Shown here piece after piece: positions 26,201-37,702 of a stretch of DNA of 64,000 bases. This stretch comes from Lasiodiplodia sp. COLG20 (lineage: Eukaryota > Ascomycota > Dothideomycetes > Botryosphaeriales > Botryosphaeriaceae): the NCBI GenBank assembly GCA_009801085.1, contig VNWV01000046.1:19207-83206 (forward strand). The letters are read 5' to 3'. Position numbers and translations under genes: made by a program. Every line of letters starts with the position of its first letter. Within the stretch, counting starts at the first letter, position 1. The notes under the pieces are model-generated. The model was not told the origin of the DNA, searched no databases, and worked only from the letters and a program-made list of their open reading frames with translations.

Positions 26201-27300
26201 GCTTAAATACGGGCTACGTTTCTAGAATAAGAAGTATTTTATAATTCTATAATTAGTATTTTAGTAATTATTCTTTTTCTCTTTTCTAGAACACCGACTA
26301 CTATTTCTAAAACTATAGAGGTATCGTTTCTAGTTTTAATATTAGGACTTTCTTTCTCTTAGAGTTATCTACCTTCTTCTAGATATTACTTATAATATAT
26401 TCTCTATCTAGCTAGATAGTTTTTTTAACGGGTCTTTCGTCGTATCTAACGTATATTCTCTAGAAATAGTCTTCTTTAACTAACTTTAGATAGTTATTCT
26501 TCGTATAAGGCCTCGTTAATCGCTATATTTTAGCTACGATTTTCTATTTTATTTTCTTACTAGGTTTAAGATATATTTTATAAATTCTCTCGTCTTAGCG
26601 CCTTATACGCCGAATTACCGTATAGAATATTTTCTAGATATTAACGAAGTCTAGTACTTCTACGTCTTTTTTTAGCTTTACGTTTTAAGCTTTTAGCTTC
26701 TAGCTCTAGCTCTAGCTCTTCTAACTCTAGCTTCTAGCTCTAGCTCTATTCTCTAATATCTAGCTTATTCGTTCTACGGTAGCGAGGTATTTTATACATT
26801 TCTCTTTCGAGAAACTAACTTTTTTCGTACTCTAGTTAATTTATAGCTCGTATATCTTAAGCTATAGTATTCTAAGAATAATATCGTATTCCGAGATCGT
26901 TATAAGGTCTAGATTAATATATTTCTTATAATTATCGATAGAAATAGAGATCGTGCCGATCTCTAAGCGGATTTATTTCTATTTAGCCGGTAATCTATCT
27001 ATAATAACTAGTAAGTAAGGGTAGTTCTTTATTTAGTAGTATATATATAGCTTAGTAATATAGACGAGATAAATAAAATTTCCTTACGCGCTACTATCGA
27101 TTATAGCTATTATACGATAGTTACTAATACGTACTAGTATATATAGTAAGTTTATAAATTCTATTTTGTTAGGTATTTTTCCGTTCGATAAGCTAGTAAT
27201 CTAGTTAAGAAACCTAGTAAATAGCCCCTTCTAGAGTCTCTAGCTAGAAAGACCGTCTAGTTTTTCGACCGAAAGGCGTTAAGAAACCCGTATAGACGTA
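23250..27300 (-). pseudogene. Element C: pol pseudogene
   Basis: Read on the minus strand in one frame. Protease I-D-S-S-A begins at 27101, RT is about 26100-25460 with Y-L-D-N at 25757-25746, and RNase H is 25380-24970. Integrase is 24770-23720, and the chromodomain is 23490-23320 (V-V-E-K-I-L-D-S and W-to-stop changes). There is no net indel over 3.6 kb. A GAGCTA-type repeat at about 26700-26750 encodes a charged linker between protease and RT. Confidence 0.9.
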
Positions 27301-28232
27301 GTTCTTAAGATCTTCGTATCTAATTACGCGGAAAGAGACTACTATTTAATAATTAAAAGATGTTATCGTAGAAGTAGAAGTTCTATTTCTCTACGTAGAG
27401 AAGAATTTTCTTCTATTATATCTACTACTACTTTATAATTCTTCGTCGGTAATAGACTATTTCGTTATAAACTTAGTATTATATCGTAGAGCGCTTATAC
27501 TTAAGTAAAAGAGTCTATTAAATAGTATCTTCTTAGAGTATTACTATTCCGTACATTTCTAGCGTTCTTACTATATTTCTTAGATATATTTTATTCTCTC
27601 GCTATTACGCGTCTCGCGCTTCGTTTTATAACTAGCTAGTAATTTTCTCGGCGCTCTAGAGAGAGAGGTTCTATTTTCCCTATTAGTTTTTATAGTAAGT
27701 ACGAAACTATATAATTCTCTTCTCAACTCGATATTATTTTGTGGGTATGTCTATTTATACCGTAGAGATCTAGATAGTTATAGACGTAGATTCGTTAGTA
27801 CGCCTTATTTCTTCGTATTAGTTTAGATACTTCTTAATTCTAGTTAGAGTGGCTTCGTCCTACTAGCGCTCTACTTTATCTTTACTAGATTCGAGCGTGT
27901 AAACGCGAAAACTTTCTTCGCTATTAAGAATTTTCTTATCGTCTATTAGATTCTCGTCGAACTCTTAGATTTCTTTCTACGTAGAAGTACGTAGAGCGGT
28001 ATAAACGTATCGAGACTTCTTAGAGTACTAGTCTACGCTCTACTTCTTACTCTTATAGATTAAATAGCGGTCGTCGTAATAGACTATTTAGCTTATAGCT
28101 ACGTAGTTAACTTTTTTAATAGCCGTTAAAGCGACTTTTCTAGAATTCTCTTTCTTATCGATAGTCGCGGTTTTTCTACGTGGTTTTTTAGTATACTTAG
28201 AGGGGTGTCCCTTATACTACTTAGCGCTATAG

Positions 28233-28661
28233 TGTTACGCTTAGACTCAGGAAGGGGGAAGAGGCAGAGACGTCGGGGAAGGTATAGCGCGTTAAGGGGT
28301 CACTACCGCTATCTGGGATGTTACTGGACGCTGTGTTCAGAGGATAGTAGCCGTAGTCAGGCAGGGAAGGTAACAGGAGGGGTGCAAGGCAATAATTAAA
28401 ATTAACCACGGAGGTCCTATCTACTATAACGAGTGTGGTCTATATACATAGAGTAATCAGTGTGATCAGTGTTGGTTACTTGTGGTGATCAAGGTGACTA
28501 GAGTGATCAGGATGACGAAAAGGGTTTAGTGGCTCGGGTCGGCAGGTTCGGGTGCGGCTAGGTCGGCCGGGTAGATCGTGCTGGGTTCGGGGGGTTGGTC
28601 ACGTGGGCGGTAAGTCGTATAAGATTCTAACTTCCCCACTGCTGTTAAGCGTGTCGTAATA
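28233..28661 (-). repeat. Solo family 2 LTR, nearly free of RIP
   Basis: A 429-bp LTR starting TGTTACGC and ending CGTAATA on the plus strand, flanked by TATAG on both sides (28228-28232 and 28662-28666). It is the same length as the F LTRs and lies in the same orientation. It is GC-rich and full of CA and TG, in sharp contrast to the flanks and to all other copies. It has no internal element, so it arose by LTR-LTR recombination or was never more than an LTR. Short open frames inside it are not genes. Confidence 0.95.
28454..28509. promoter_or_regulatory. Cluster of TGATCA palindromes in the LTR
   Basis: TGATCA occurs at 28463, 28486 and 28504, with a TAATCA variant at 28454, mostly preceded by G. 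The RIP-damaged LTRs of F and G keep the positions as TAATTA or similar. Repeated palindromes in an LTR suggest transcription-factor sites; that role is an inference. Confidence 0.4.
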
Positions 28662-29678
28662 TATAGTAGATATAAAGCCCCTTATTAAATCGAATTTATT
28701 ACTAAGAGGTCTATTTACGCGTTTACTATTTATCTTTTTTCTTATTATCAAACTTTTTTTTTTCTTTATAGACCGCGTCGAGTTCTATAGCGTCGCCCCC
28801 GTTCTAAATGTAACGCGACTACTTTAAAAAGTTCTTTAGTCGATACGTTTTTTAGTCTTATTTATACTCGTTTCGAAGTTATTCTATTTTAAGAGCTAGC
28901 CGAATTATAGCTTTTAAAGTTTTAGTATTCTCGTAAAGCGCTATTATCTTTTTAATTTCATTCTTTAGCTCTTTATAGTATAAAGTTCTAAGCGTAAAAT
29001 TCGAGTAACCTTTAGCTAGAAAAGCCGCGTTCTAGAACTTAGTCGTATAGTTCTAGACTAACTCTATCTATCTAATTTCTAAAAGCGTACGAGTAGCTTA
29101 ACGCGCTTCGTCGAGACCGCTAAAGATTTATTTTAGAGCGGTTACGAAGTTTTAATAGTTTGTAAAGAGTCGCCTAGTAGTTTCGTTCTAGAGAAAAAAA
29201 AAGCCTACTTTAACGCTCTCTTTTAAATAGTCGAAACTACTATTCCGCCGCGTCTCTAAGATAGATACTAGCGTATAATATCTAGTTCTCTAGTCCTACG
29301 AACTATCTCTAGAAGAAATAAATATAGTCGTCGAGCTAGAATAGAAAGACTTATATCTTCTTCTAATTTCTATAGTATAGGTCGGGCTTAGATATCTTAA
29401 CCTTAGTTACTAGAGACGTCTAGAGAGTCTAGACGACTTAGATTTAGAGAACTTCGTTCTACGTACGTAGCTCTTAGATCATTCTCTAAAGTTTCTTATT
29501 AGAAGAAATCGTATTCGCCTATTAGAGAGGCGGGGCCGTAGCTTTATTATCTACGTTATTTATACTAATCGTAGTATTAACTATAGTTAATATCTATTTT
29601 ATTAGTAATTTCTATACTAGATAAATACTTCTTTCTTAATTAACTATCTTTTTTCTCTTATAAGAATAGTAGTTAAAG

Positions 29679-30433
29679 TATAACGGTAGACTTTTTCTAC
29701 TAAGCTTTAAAGTTACTTAGTAGGTCAGATAAACCGTAGGATTTATCTTAAAGAGATAAAAGAGAGAGAATAATAATTAGACGAAAGAAGTATTACGTAA
29801 TTATATAATATATAATAAGTCGATTACCTCTAACTAAGAAGTCTTAATTAGAACTTTAAGTTAACTACTAAGAATTAAGTATCTAGCTAACGAGTATATC
29901 TATATATCGTAGAAAAGCTAGTTATAATCTAGATTTATATAAGTTAGATCTAATAGGATTAAATCTATACGGGTTAAATCTATATAAATTTATAGTAAGG
30001 CGTATATAATCTAAGCGTCTAGGGCGTTCTTTCGACCTTTAAACGATCGTAATATCGTACTATACCTTATTCGTTTCTCTTCTTATTCGCTTTTCGACTT
30101 TCTACCTTCGTATACTACTTTAAAACGATTATACGTCTAGACTTTTAGTTCTTAGCCTAACTCTATAATTCTTTATCTCGTAGAAAATCTTCTAGTTCGT
30201 ACTTTTTACTAGAGTTATTACGCTCTTATAGGCGTTCTTTTCGTACGGGCTTTAGCTATTACCTACTAGAGTTTTTATACGCGCCGTTATTCTGTATTCT
30301 CTAGATTTCTATACGAAATCTAGAACCGTATAGCTCTTTCGTCCGTAAGACTCTTAGTCTTTACGACGAGTTTTTCCGTACGGGCTTTTCGCTCTTAGAG
30401 TTATAAAGTTCGTGTTTTCTAGAGTTCGTAACA
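29679..30433 (-). repeat. 5' LTR of element C (755 bp)
   Basis: The same length as the partner LTR at 21716-22470. It ends GTTCGTAACA on the plus strand with the terminal CA still intact, followed by TTAAT. The CTTTAACTAC block of the candidate primer site lies just inside, at 29655-29678 on the minus strand. Confidence 0.93.
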
Positions 30434-30726
30434 TTAATCTAAATAATTAACTAAGAATAATTAATAGAAGCTAAAAATAAAAGAAGAAAAATCTATAATT
30501 CGTAGCGTTAAGACCTTTACTATTATAAATAAACTTATTCTACTACGCGTATTTACTATAGCACGAGAAACTCTTTAAATTTATTCGATACTTTATAATC
30601 TTCTCTTAAGATAATAGTAAAAGATAGAAGAAATAGAAAATAAATATTATATAGTCTATAAAGTTAATTCGCTTCTTTAATAAGATCTATTTAGTTTACT
30701 TACGCTTAAAAGATATAACGATATAA
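30434..30726 (-). pseudogene. Element D: N-terminal part of antisense ORF, right of C
   Basis: Continues D after the C insertion. On the minus strand a frame reads F-S-C-Y-S-K-Y-A then N-K-F-I-Y-N-S-K-G-L-N, aligning with residues 61-85 of the C antisense ORF. The start codon region near 30700 is degraded. Element F cuts D at 30726, before its 3' LTR. Confidence 0.5.
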
Positions 30727-31155
30727 TATTACGCTTGAACTCGAAAAGAAAAAAAAGGTAGAGACGTCGAAGAAGATATAGCGCGTTAAGAGTTTACTAC
30801 CGCTATCTAAGATATTACTAGATACTATATTTAGAGAATAGTAGCCGTAGTTAGGTAGAAAAAATAACGGGAGAGGTATAAGATAATAATTAGAATTAAC
30901 TATAGAGGTCCTATCTACTATAACGAGTATAGTCTATATATATAAAGTAATTAGTGTAATTAGTATTAGTCACTTATAGTGATTAAAGTAACTAGAGTGA
31001 TTAGAATGACGAAAAGGGTTTAGTAGCTCGAATTAGTAGGTTTAGATGCGGCTAGATCGGCTAGATAAATCGTACTAGGTTTAAAGAATTAGTTACGTAG
31101 GTAGTAAGTCGTATAAGATTTTAACTTCTCTACTACTATTAAGCGTGTCGTAATA
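30727..31155 (-). repeat. 3' LTR of element F (429 bp)
   Basis: Begins TATTACGC on the plus strand and ends GCGTGTCGTAATA. It aligns over its whole length with the unmutated solo LTR at 28233, from which C-to-T and G-to-A changes at CpA/TpG explain most differences. Confidence 0.93.
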
Positions 31156-31248
31156 CTATTTCTTCTCTAGACTACTTTCGGCCTGAAAGCTTTCGTGTAG
31201 GTTTTTATAAGACCTTATAGGTTCTTTTTACCGTTATTCTTCTTCTTT

Positions 31249-31833
31249 ATACTAATTATATCGGGTAGTAGCGCTTATCGATACGCCTTAGCTTCTCGTA
31301 TTCTTTAAAACGGGGCGGAGGCGTCTATTTATTATTAATTCTACTCTTCCCGTCCTTATTACCGTTACTTCGTTCTTCCTAATCGGCCTCGTTATTACGA
31401 GTGTGTAAAGCGTAGTCGTTATTATATTTTTAAGACGATAACTTCTTCGGCTAAGTGTAATCGTTTCCTTCTCTTTCTATACTTATACTAACTTTCTATA
31501 GTTCGTCAAGTAGATTAATAACGAAATCGTATTTAGGGTTAGTTAGAGAAGGTTCAACGTTAAATTAAGTAGAATAAGGCGGAAATCCTTCGTTTAACTC
31601 GTCGAAACGCATCTTCTTAGATTAAGATAATTTAGCTTCTTCGAATGTTATCTTTTCTAGATTTCCGGAGTAACGAGATGTTTAACCGAAAGCTAGCTAC
31701 GATTAAAGTAGAGAAGGCTACTATCTTAGATCGAGGTTTAGCTAATTTAGAGGTAAACGATACGGCTATATCGTATACGTCGAGTAAGTCCGATAGTAAC
31801 GTGGCTAGCGCCGATAGCGTAGTTTCTCGTTAG
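31249..31833 (+). pseudogene. Element F: antisense 3' ORF, Cys-cluster plus coiled coil
   Basis: Opposite to pol. 195 codons run from an ATA at 31249 (probably a former ATG) to TAG at 31831-31833, with 11 internal TAA/TAG and none in the last 62 codons (31645-31833). Residues 49-70 read Y-Y-E-C then K-C, where the pattern in functional form would be Cys-x2-Cys-x6-Cys-x10-Cys. Residues 86-135 are a Gln- and Leu-rich coiled coil (L-E-K-V-Q-R, K-A-E-I-L-R-L-T-R-R-N). Then come F-R-S-N-E-M-F-N-R-K-L-A-T-I and an acidic Ser-rich tail. It has the same length as the G copy with no indel. It resembles a class of small fungal proteins with a Cys cluster and coiled coil that I recall only informally. 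Confidence 0.6.
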
Positions 31834-34800
31834 ACTTCTATTAATCGGTTTTAGATGTCTTTAACCCCTTCTTCGGGTTTTACGTTATAAAAGAATATTC
31901 TAGGCTTAGACGGTCTAGGTTTTATCGGTAGAAGTCCTCGAGAAGTTCCAGGTAGTTAAGATTTAGTAAGAATTCTTAGATGTTTTCTAAGTTATCGTAA
32001 TTCTTCTACTTAACGAGGTATTTAAGCTAACCGTTAGAGTTCTATTTACTATCTAGAATTTTTTCGACGTCTTATTCTTATACGTCTTCGGGCTAAATTT
32101 CTTCTTCGAGGTATTCTAGTATTTAGACGTTTTATAGTACTAGTTTAAAAAGCGCTACGTAAAAGACTAGGCTTCGACGTATATTTTTAGATAATTTAAG
32201 TTTATAAGTAATAGAAGAAAGTTTTTATTTAATTTCGAAGAAACCGATTTTTTTATAATCTAATTTAGGGCTCGGTCGTTTAGTTTTAAGGTTTTTAGTA
32301 AGTAGCTAGACTTTATCTTTCTTCTCTAGAGGCGGCGGCTTCTAGCGTCTTTAGTTATAGTATATGGTTATACGGTAGTTAATAAATTCTATATCTCGGG
32401 CTAGGCTTTAGTATAGTTCTTTTAGCTACTCTACCTAAAGTATCTTTTTTTATACGATGTTTTCTTATAAAATAGGTTCTCTATAGACTCGAGGTTCGAA
32501 TCTAAAGTTAACGTAGAACGATATCTCTTAGATTATTTCCGCTAGTGTACTGTTATAAGCGAATTATACTAGAGATAGAAGTTCTACCTAGTTATTTTGT
32601 TAGTAATTTACGTAGCTTCGTAGGTATTTCTCTAAGATCTAGTTAAGTCGTTTCGTTTAGCCATTCGTCTAGAAGTAAAAGGTAGTAAATAGCTTATACT
32701 TCGTTCTTAACTTATTTATTAAGGTTTACTAGAATTAAGCGCGAAAGTAGGTGTCTTAGTCGAAGATAATTATTTCTAGTATTTCGTAGTTTGTAAAGAT
32801 ATATCGTAGAAAGATATAGACTAGCTCGAAAACTTCTAAGGCTTTCTTATAGAAAATAAAATACCTCTATTTAAATAGTCTATTAGTAATGACTAGAATT
32901 ACGTCGTAGCGTATCCCTATAAGTAGTTCTTTAGATTTTAGTAGTTTAGTAATAAAGTCTAAGAAGATAGATTTTTAGGGTCGGTTAGAAGGTATAATCG
33001 GCTATAGCTTTTCGTAGGAAGCGTATCGTACTACTTTATTTTAGACGTAGTTCTCGTAATTAACGAGGTACTATCGTACTTATTTTCTAAAGTACGATAT
33101 ATAGAATACTCTTTCGATCCTCTCTATTATAGAATTAATATCTTTATAGCCGTATACTAGAACAGTATAGATTTTCTTAATAAGCTATCGTCGAAGTCGT
33201 TAGAGAACGTAGACTAGTCCTTTAAAAAGAATTATTTCTTCTAGGCTTAATATAAGATTAGAATCTTCTTTTAGATAATCGTAAATTTATTTTAACAGTT
33301 ACTATACTATAGTATCGTTTTCGTAGATTACCCGAATATATTCTTTCTATATTAAAAGTAAGAGATTATTTTCTTAAGAGTTCTTATTTTCTTATATATC
33401 TAGGTTTTCGAAGAGGGCCTTCTAGAAGTTATTTTTTAGGGTTTTATTTCTAGGGTTTTCTTCTTAGGCTAGTTATACTTCTAGAGTATTTATCTTCGAG
33501 GATTCTTTCTAAAAGGATTATATTTCTAGATTTATTTCTCTAGAAGGAGTTAATTTTTAGAAGTTCGGTACTTCTAAGAAACTAGATCTAAGAAGTATTA
33601 TATTTCTAGAAACGAGTTTTTAGAGGTTCGTAGATTCTAAGAATCTTCGAGGCCTAAAAGGTTTTTTCTAGAATTAGAAGCCCCTTACTTAGCTTCGAGT
33701 AACCGGGGCTAGAAGGCGGATTACTATAAGTTTTAGTTAAGGTCGATTAAGTTTAATATCTTCTTTCTTATTTTATTCTAGAAGCGCTGGAAAGAGTTCT
33801 AGTCGGTTAAGTATATAGTCGCATCGTCGGCTAAGTATATTAGTCTTTCTATTCTCAGTTTCTTTCCGGTATACTATCTTAAAATTAAAGAAAGCGAGTT
33901 ATTCTATCTACTAGACTTATCGCTAATTAAGAATTTTAGTTGTTATAAAGGCGTCTAGGTTTTAGTAATTCGAGTATACGATAATTTCGAAGTTTACTTC
34001 TTCTAGATAATATCGCTATTTTTTAAAAGCTATAACGATAGCTAATAGTTCTTTATCGTAAATATCGTAGTTAAGTTTCGTAGGTAATATCTTTCTAGAG
34101 TAGAAGGCTATAGAATATAGCCGTCTTTAGTTATTTAGCTGATTAAGATATGCCCCTATAATATAGTCTAAGACGTCGATTTCTAGATAGATAGATTTAT
34201 TCGAGTCGAAAAGAGCTAGAATAAGTACTTTCGTGAAGGCTTTCTTAAGTAGGTCGAAAGCTTTCTATTATATATTCTACTAGTCGAAGCGGATATCTTT
34301 TTAAATTAGTCGAGTTAGAGGTTCCGCTAGCTTAGCGTAGTCTTTAATAAATCGTCGGTAGAAGTTAGTAAAATCTAAAAAGAATTAGACTTCTCGAAGG
34401 TTCTTAAATATAGGCTAACTAAGAATGAATTCTACTTTTTTAGAGTCTATTACGACTTTTCCGAGTCGGATAATAAATTCTAAAAATTCTACCTCTTAGG
34501 CGTAAAAGACGTATTTCTTAGGCTTAACTTATAGTCTTTTTTTTTATAATTTTTTTAGTATCTTTACTACGTATTTCTAATATTTCTCTAGAGTTTTAGA
34601 GTAGATTAGAATATCGTCTAGATATACTATATAGAAGACGTCTAGATATTCTCGAAGAGTATCGTTAATTATAGCTTAGAAGATTACGAGGGCGTTAATA
34701 AGTTCGAAAGATATAACGAGGTATTTAAATAGTTTAAAGCGACTTTACTAGGCGGTCTTCTACTCTTCGTCTTCTTTAATTTTAATTAAGTGGTAGCCGT

Positions 34801-35990
34801 CTCAGAGGTCGAGCTTAATAAAATACTTAGTCTTTCGTAGTCGATCTCGTAGTTCGTTAATTCTAGGTAAGAGATAGCGGTTCTTAATAGTAATATCGTT
34901 TAAAATTCGATAGTCTATATATAGTTATAGCTTTTCTCTAGGTTTTAGTACGAACAGAATAGAGAAGGCTACTAATAACTAAAATAGTCGAATATATTCT
35001 TTTCGTAAGTAGGTCTCGATATATTTCTTAAGCACTTATAGTTCTTTTTTAGAGAGGGAGTATAAGAGGTCGAACTTAGATAATATCTCTAATATTAGAG
35101 GTATTTTATAGTCCTATAGTTAGTATTCTAGTAGAGCGTCTTTCTATTTCTTTATAAAGATATCAAATTTTTTATATTATAGAGATACGTTATCTAGAGA
35201 GTTTTTTATATTAGTAGTATTAACTTATCGTAGGTCGTATATTATACGTTCTTAAGGTTCTTAGGGTTTCTAGAGTCTGTAGGTTCGTTTTCTAGGAAGA
35301 TAGACGATTTTATAGACCTATCGAACCTCTAGAGGTTACTAAGTCTTAATTTTAATTTCTTAGAGAGTAGTACGTATCTAGAAAATTTCGGTAGAGATAC
35401 TTTTCTTTACTTTTTTTCTAAGAGCCTTTTTAGAGATCTTATTAACTTATACTAGCTTACTTTAAATTACTTAGAGTTGTACTAACGCTACTATAATACT
35501 AAATAGCTACTACGCCTCGTTCTTTTCTCTAGACCTAAATTTTACTTCTTCAGATTTCTAGTCGATATATAGTTTCTACTTTCGGAGTTAGAAGCGTTCT
35601 AGAATAATATCATATCTAAGAGTTTTTATAATATCTAAGTATATTCTTTCTCAGTATTTTTCTCTAGCTAGTATAAGTTCTTAGATTTCTATAAGTATTA
35701 ACCCTTCTCTATATATACTAGATAAACTATTTACGGTAATAAGTTCGTAGAGGTGTTCCTTTTCTCGAAACTTAATATTATATTTTTTTACGAAGCGGGG
35801 GTTAATATAATTACCTTCGTTAGTTAAGTCGATTAGGACGCGGGCTTAGCGTTTATTAGCGAGTATATTAATAATAAGATACTCGATATACTCGACTAGA
35901 AGTTCTTCGTCGTCTATAGTATACGTATAAAAGAGTTTTTCTTTAGTATTACCGGTCGTTATTATAGTTATTTAAAGGGGCGCTAGGGGC
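31834..35990 (-). pseudogene. Element F: pol pseudogene
   Basis: On the minus strand. Protease (L-I-D then L-T-N-E-G-N-Y-I) starts near 35840. RT is about 35010-34330 with intact Y-L-D-D at 34624-34613, and RNase H is 34220-33790. A low-complexity linker is at 33720-33400. Integrase is 33310-32280, and the chromodomain is about 32080-31900 (D-V-E-K-I-L-D-S). The distance from protease to RT is one base longer than in G, so there is a frameshift between them. RT to chromodomain stays in frame. Confidence 0.88.
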
Positions 35991-37256
35991 TACGCCTCCA
36001 CTTATCTCTAGATTAGAGGCTTTTTTAGTTTTTTACCTCTAGCTAGTATCTATAGATCTTCTTTAGTTTACGGTAACTTTTATATTCGTTGTTAGTATAA
36101 TCGGTCTAATACTACTTATCGTAGGATTTCTCTACTTTCGTTACTTATATAGCTAAGGTTTAGTATATTATCTTATAACCGTTCTTATATTAGTAGACGT
36201 AGTATTTCTTCTTACCGTAGCGAAGATATAGGTCTTTCTTATAACGTCGGTCTTTTTCTTCTTAGAATAGAGGCCCGTTACGTCTAACGCTATCGAGGTT
36301 TATAGGTTCGCTAGAGCTCGTTATATTCTAGATTTAGTTAGAGTTAGCTATAGAGCGGTTTAACTAGATTACTTTCTTACAACGGTCGTATAGCCGAGTA
36401 TTAAGTTAGATAGTAATACGAACTACCTTCTAGTATAACTTAGATAGCTTAGTTCTAGCGAACTTATCTTTAATATAGTTCTTTAGTCCCTCGTAATATA
36501 ATATTTTAAGGACGTTATCGGGCTATTAGAGTCGGGAGATATAGAGTCGAAACTAGATAGTATAGATTACGATAGAGCTAGTTTATTTAAGGGTCTAAAT
36601 TCGATAGATTATATCTTAATATTAGTTCTTATCTTCGAAGGTCTCTCGAAGTACTTTAGCGAAGTTATCGTAGTTATAGAACAGTTCTATAGTTTTCTTA
36701 TATTAGTCCGATTTATTAAAGTCTTCTTAGTAGGGTTTAAACTAATGGGTAGCATTACTATAAAGATACGATTCGATAAAGAAGATTTTTTAAAAGTTAT
36801 CTTAGAAGACTATCTCGAATAGATAAAAGTAGGTTTATAATTATCGTAGAAATTCGTTTAATTTTTCTTTAGTCCTATCGAAGATGTCTAGTTCCTTAAC
36901 CTTAAATTTTAGATTAGAGGTTTAGGTCGGGGCCGGCTTAATAGGTAGCGTAGGTTTTAGAATTCTTATAGTGTGGTTAACCGTAAAGGCTTATCTCCTA
37001 ATAAAGTATTCTAGAAGAACGTATATATAGTCTTTTAATATATTTAGAAGTAGTCGTAGTCTACTAATATTATAAGAAAGAAATGCGATTCCTAATACGT
37101 AGACTTTCGAGATAAGTATATATGTCTCTATATTAAAATTTTTAGAGATGTTAGATTAGATATTACGTACTTAGTCCTCCGCGTCTAGAAGAAAAGTACG
37201 AATTTCGGCCTAGGTTATTATAATTAGTACTATAGTAATCTTACCTTCGATACCTA
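35960..37256 (-). pseudogene. Element F: gag pseudogene
   Basis: The counterpart of the G gag. It probably starts at an ATA (former ATG) at 37256, 18 bases inside the LTR, as in G and J. It has the helical Gag domain with F-x-P-Y and long charged helices, then a basic segment and a knuckle remnant near 36190-36240. Only a few codons are lost compared with family 1 gags. Confidence 0.7.
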
Positions 37257-37273
37257 TAAGATAGTAGTTAAAG

Positions 37274-37702
37274 TATTACGCTTAGACTCGAGAAGAGAGA
37301 AGAGATAGAGACGTTAAGAAAGATATAGCGCGTTAAAAGTTTATTACTACTATCTAAGATGTTACTAGATACTATATTTAGAGAATAGTAGCCGTAGTTA
37401 AGTAGAAAAAGTAACGAAAGAGGTGTAAAGTAATAATTAAAATTAACCACGAAGGTTCTATCTACTATAATAAGTATAGTCTATATATATAGAGTAATTA
37501 GTATAATTAGTATTAGTTACTTATAGTAATTAAGATAACCAGAGTAATTAGAATGACGAAAAAAATTTAGTAGCTCGGATCGGTAGGTTCGAGTACGGCT
37601 AGGTCGGCTAGATAGATCGTATTAGATTTAGAAGGTTAGTTACGTAGGTAGTAAGTCGTATAAGATTCTAACTTTTCTACTACTATTAAGCGTGTCGTAA
37701 TA
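37274..37702 (-). repeat. 5' LTR of element F (429 bp)
   Basis: The pair of the LTR at 30727. Just inside it on the minus strand (37273 downward) is CTTTAACTACTATCTTATAG, the family 2 form of the candidate primer site. The frames on the minus strand at 37268-37450 are RIP products, not genes. Confidence 0.93.

Larger units (their letters stand above)
27270..29560 (-). pseudogene. Element C: gag pseudogene, split by a solo LTR
   Basis: The Gag frame on the minus strand from about 29560. The helical domain is at about 29400-28800. The zinc-knuckle codons (Tyr-Ile-Tyr-Tyr-Ser-Ala-Lys, i.e. a former Cys-x2-Cys-x4-His start) are interrupted by the family 2 solo LTR at 28233-28661, with TATAG duplicated. 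The remainder leads to the protease. Confidence 0.75.
21716..30433 (-). mobile_element. Element C: complete family 1 chromovirus, reversed, nested in D
   Basis: Two 755-bp LTRs (21716-22470 and 29679-30433) with a perfect TTAAT duplication at 21711-21715 and 30434-30438. The element reads on the minus strand: 5' LTR on the right, then gag, pol and the 3' LTR on the left. It carries a solo family 2 LTR in gag. It is among the least RIP-damaged family 1 copies and keeps more CA/TG than A, B or D. Confidence 0.95.
14862..30726 (+). mobile_element. Element D: family 1 chromovirus, split by C, ends missing
   Basis: D begins at 14862 with the second half of its 5' LTR, the first half being displaced by A. 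It runs through gag and pol to 21715, is interrupted by the reversed element C, and resumes at 30434-30726. It should then continue to a 3' LTR, but is cut by element F and does not reappear to the right of F. Its LTR and gag are diverged from A/B, so it is a separate subfamily. Confidence 0.85.
30727..37702 (-). mobile_element. Element F: complete family 2 chromovirus, reversed
   Basis: Two 429-bp LTRs (30727-31155 and 37274-37702) enclose a 6.1-kb interior read on the minus strand. The flanks do not match: TATAA on the left (in D) and TTACT on the right (mid-gag of E). F therefore probably sits at a recombination or deletion point rather than at a simple insertion. It is less RIP-damaged than family 1, with more CA/TG and an intact RT catalytic motif. 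Confidence 0.92.

Noticed and set aside
28205..28399. 64-codon plus-strand ORF
   Set aside because: It starts in gag of C and runs into the solo LTR across its insertion border. It is open only because the LTR is not RIP-damaged.
28227..28409. 60-codon minus-strand ORF in the solo LTR
   Set aside because: It lies within a 429-bp LTR. A similar frame in the F LTR (37268-37450) reflects LTR homology, and no protein features are seen.
31645..31833. 62-codon plus-strand ORF taken as a separate small gene
   Set aside because: It is the stop-free end of the longer antisense frame 31249-31833, conserved in G, so it is not a gene by itself.
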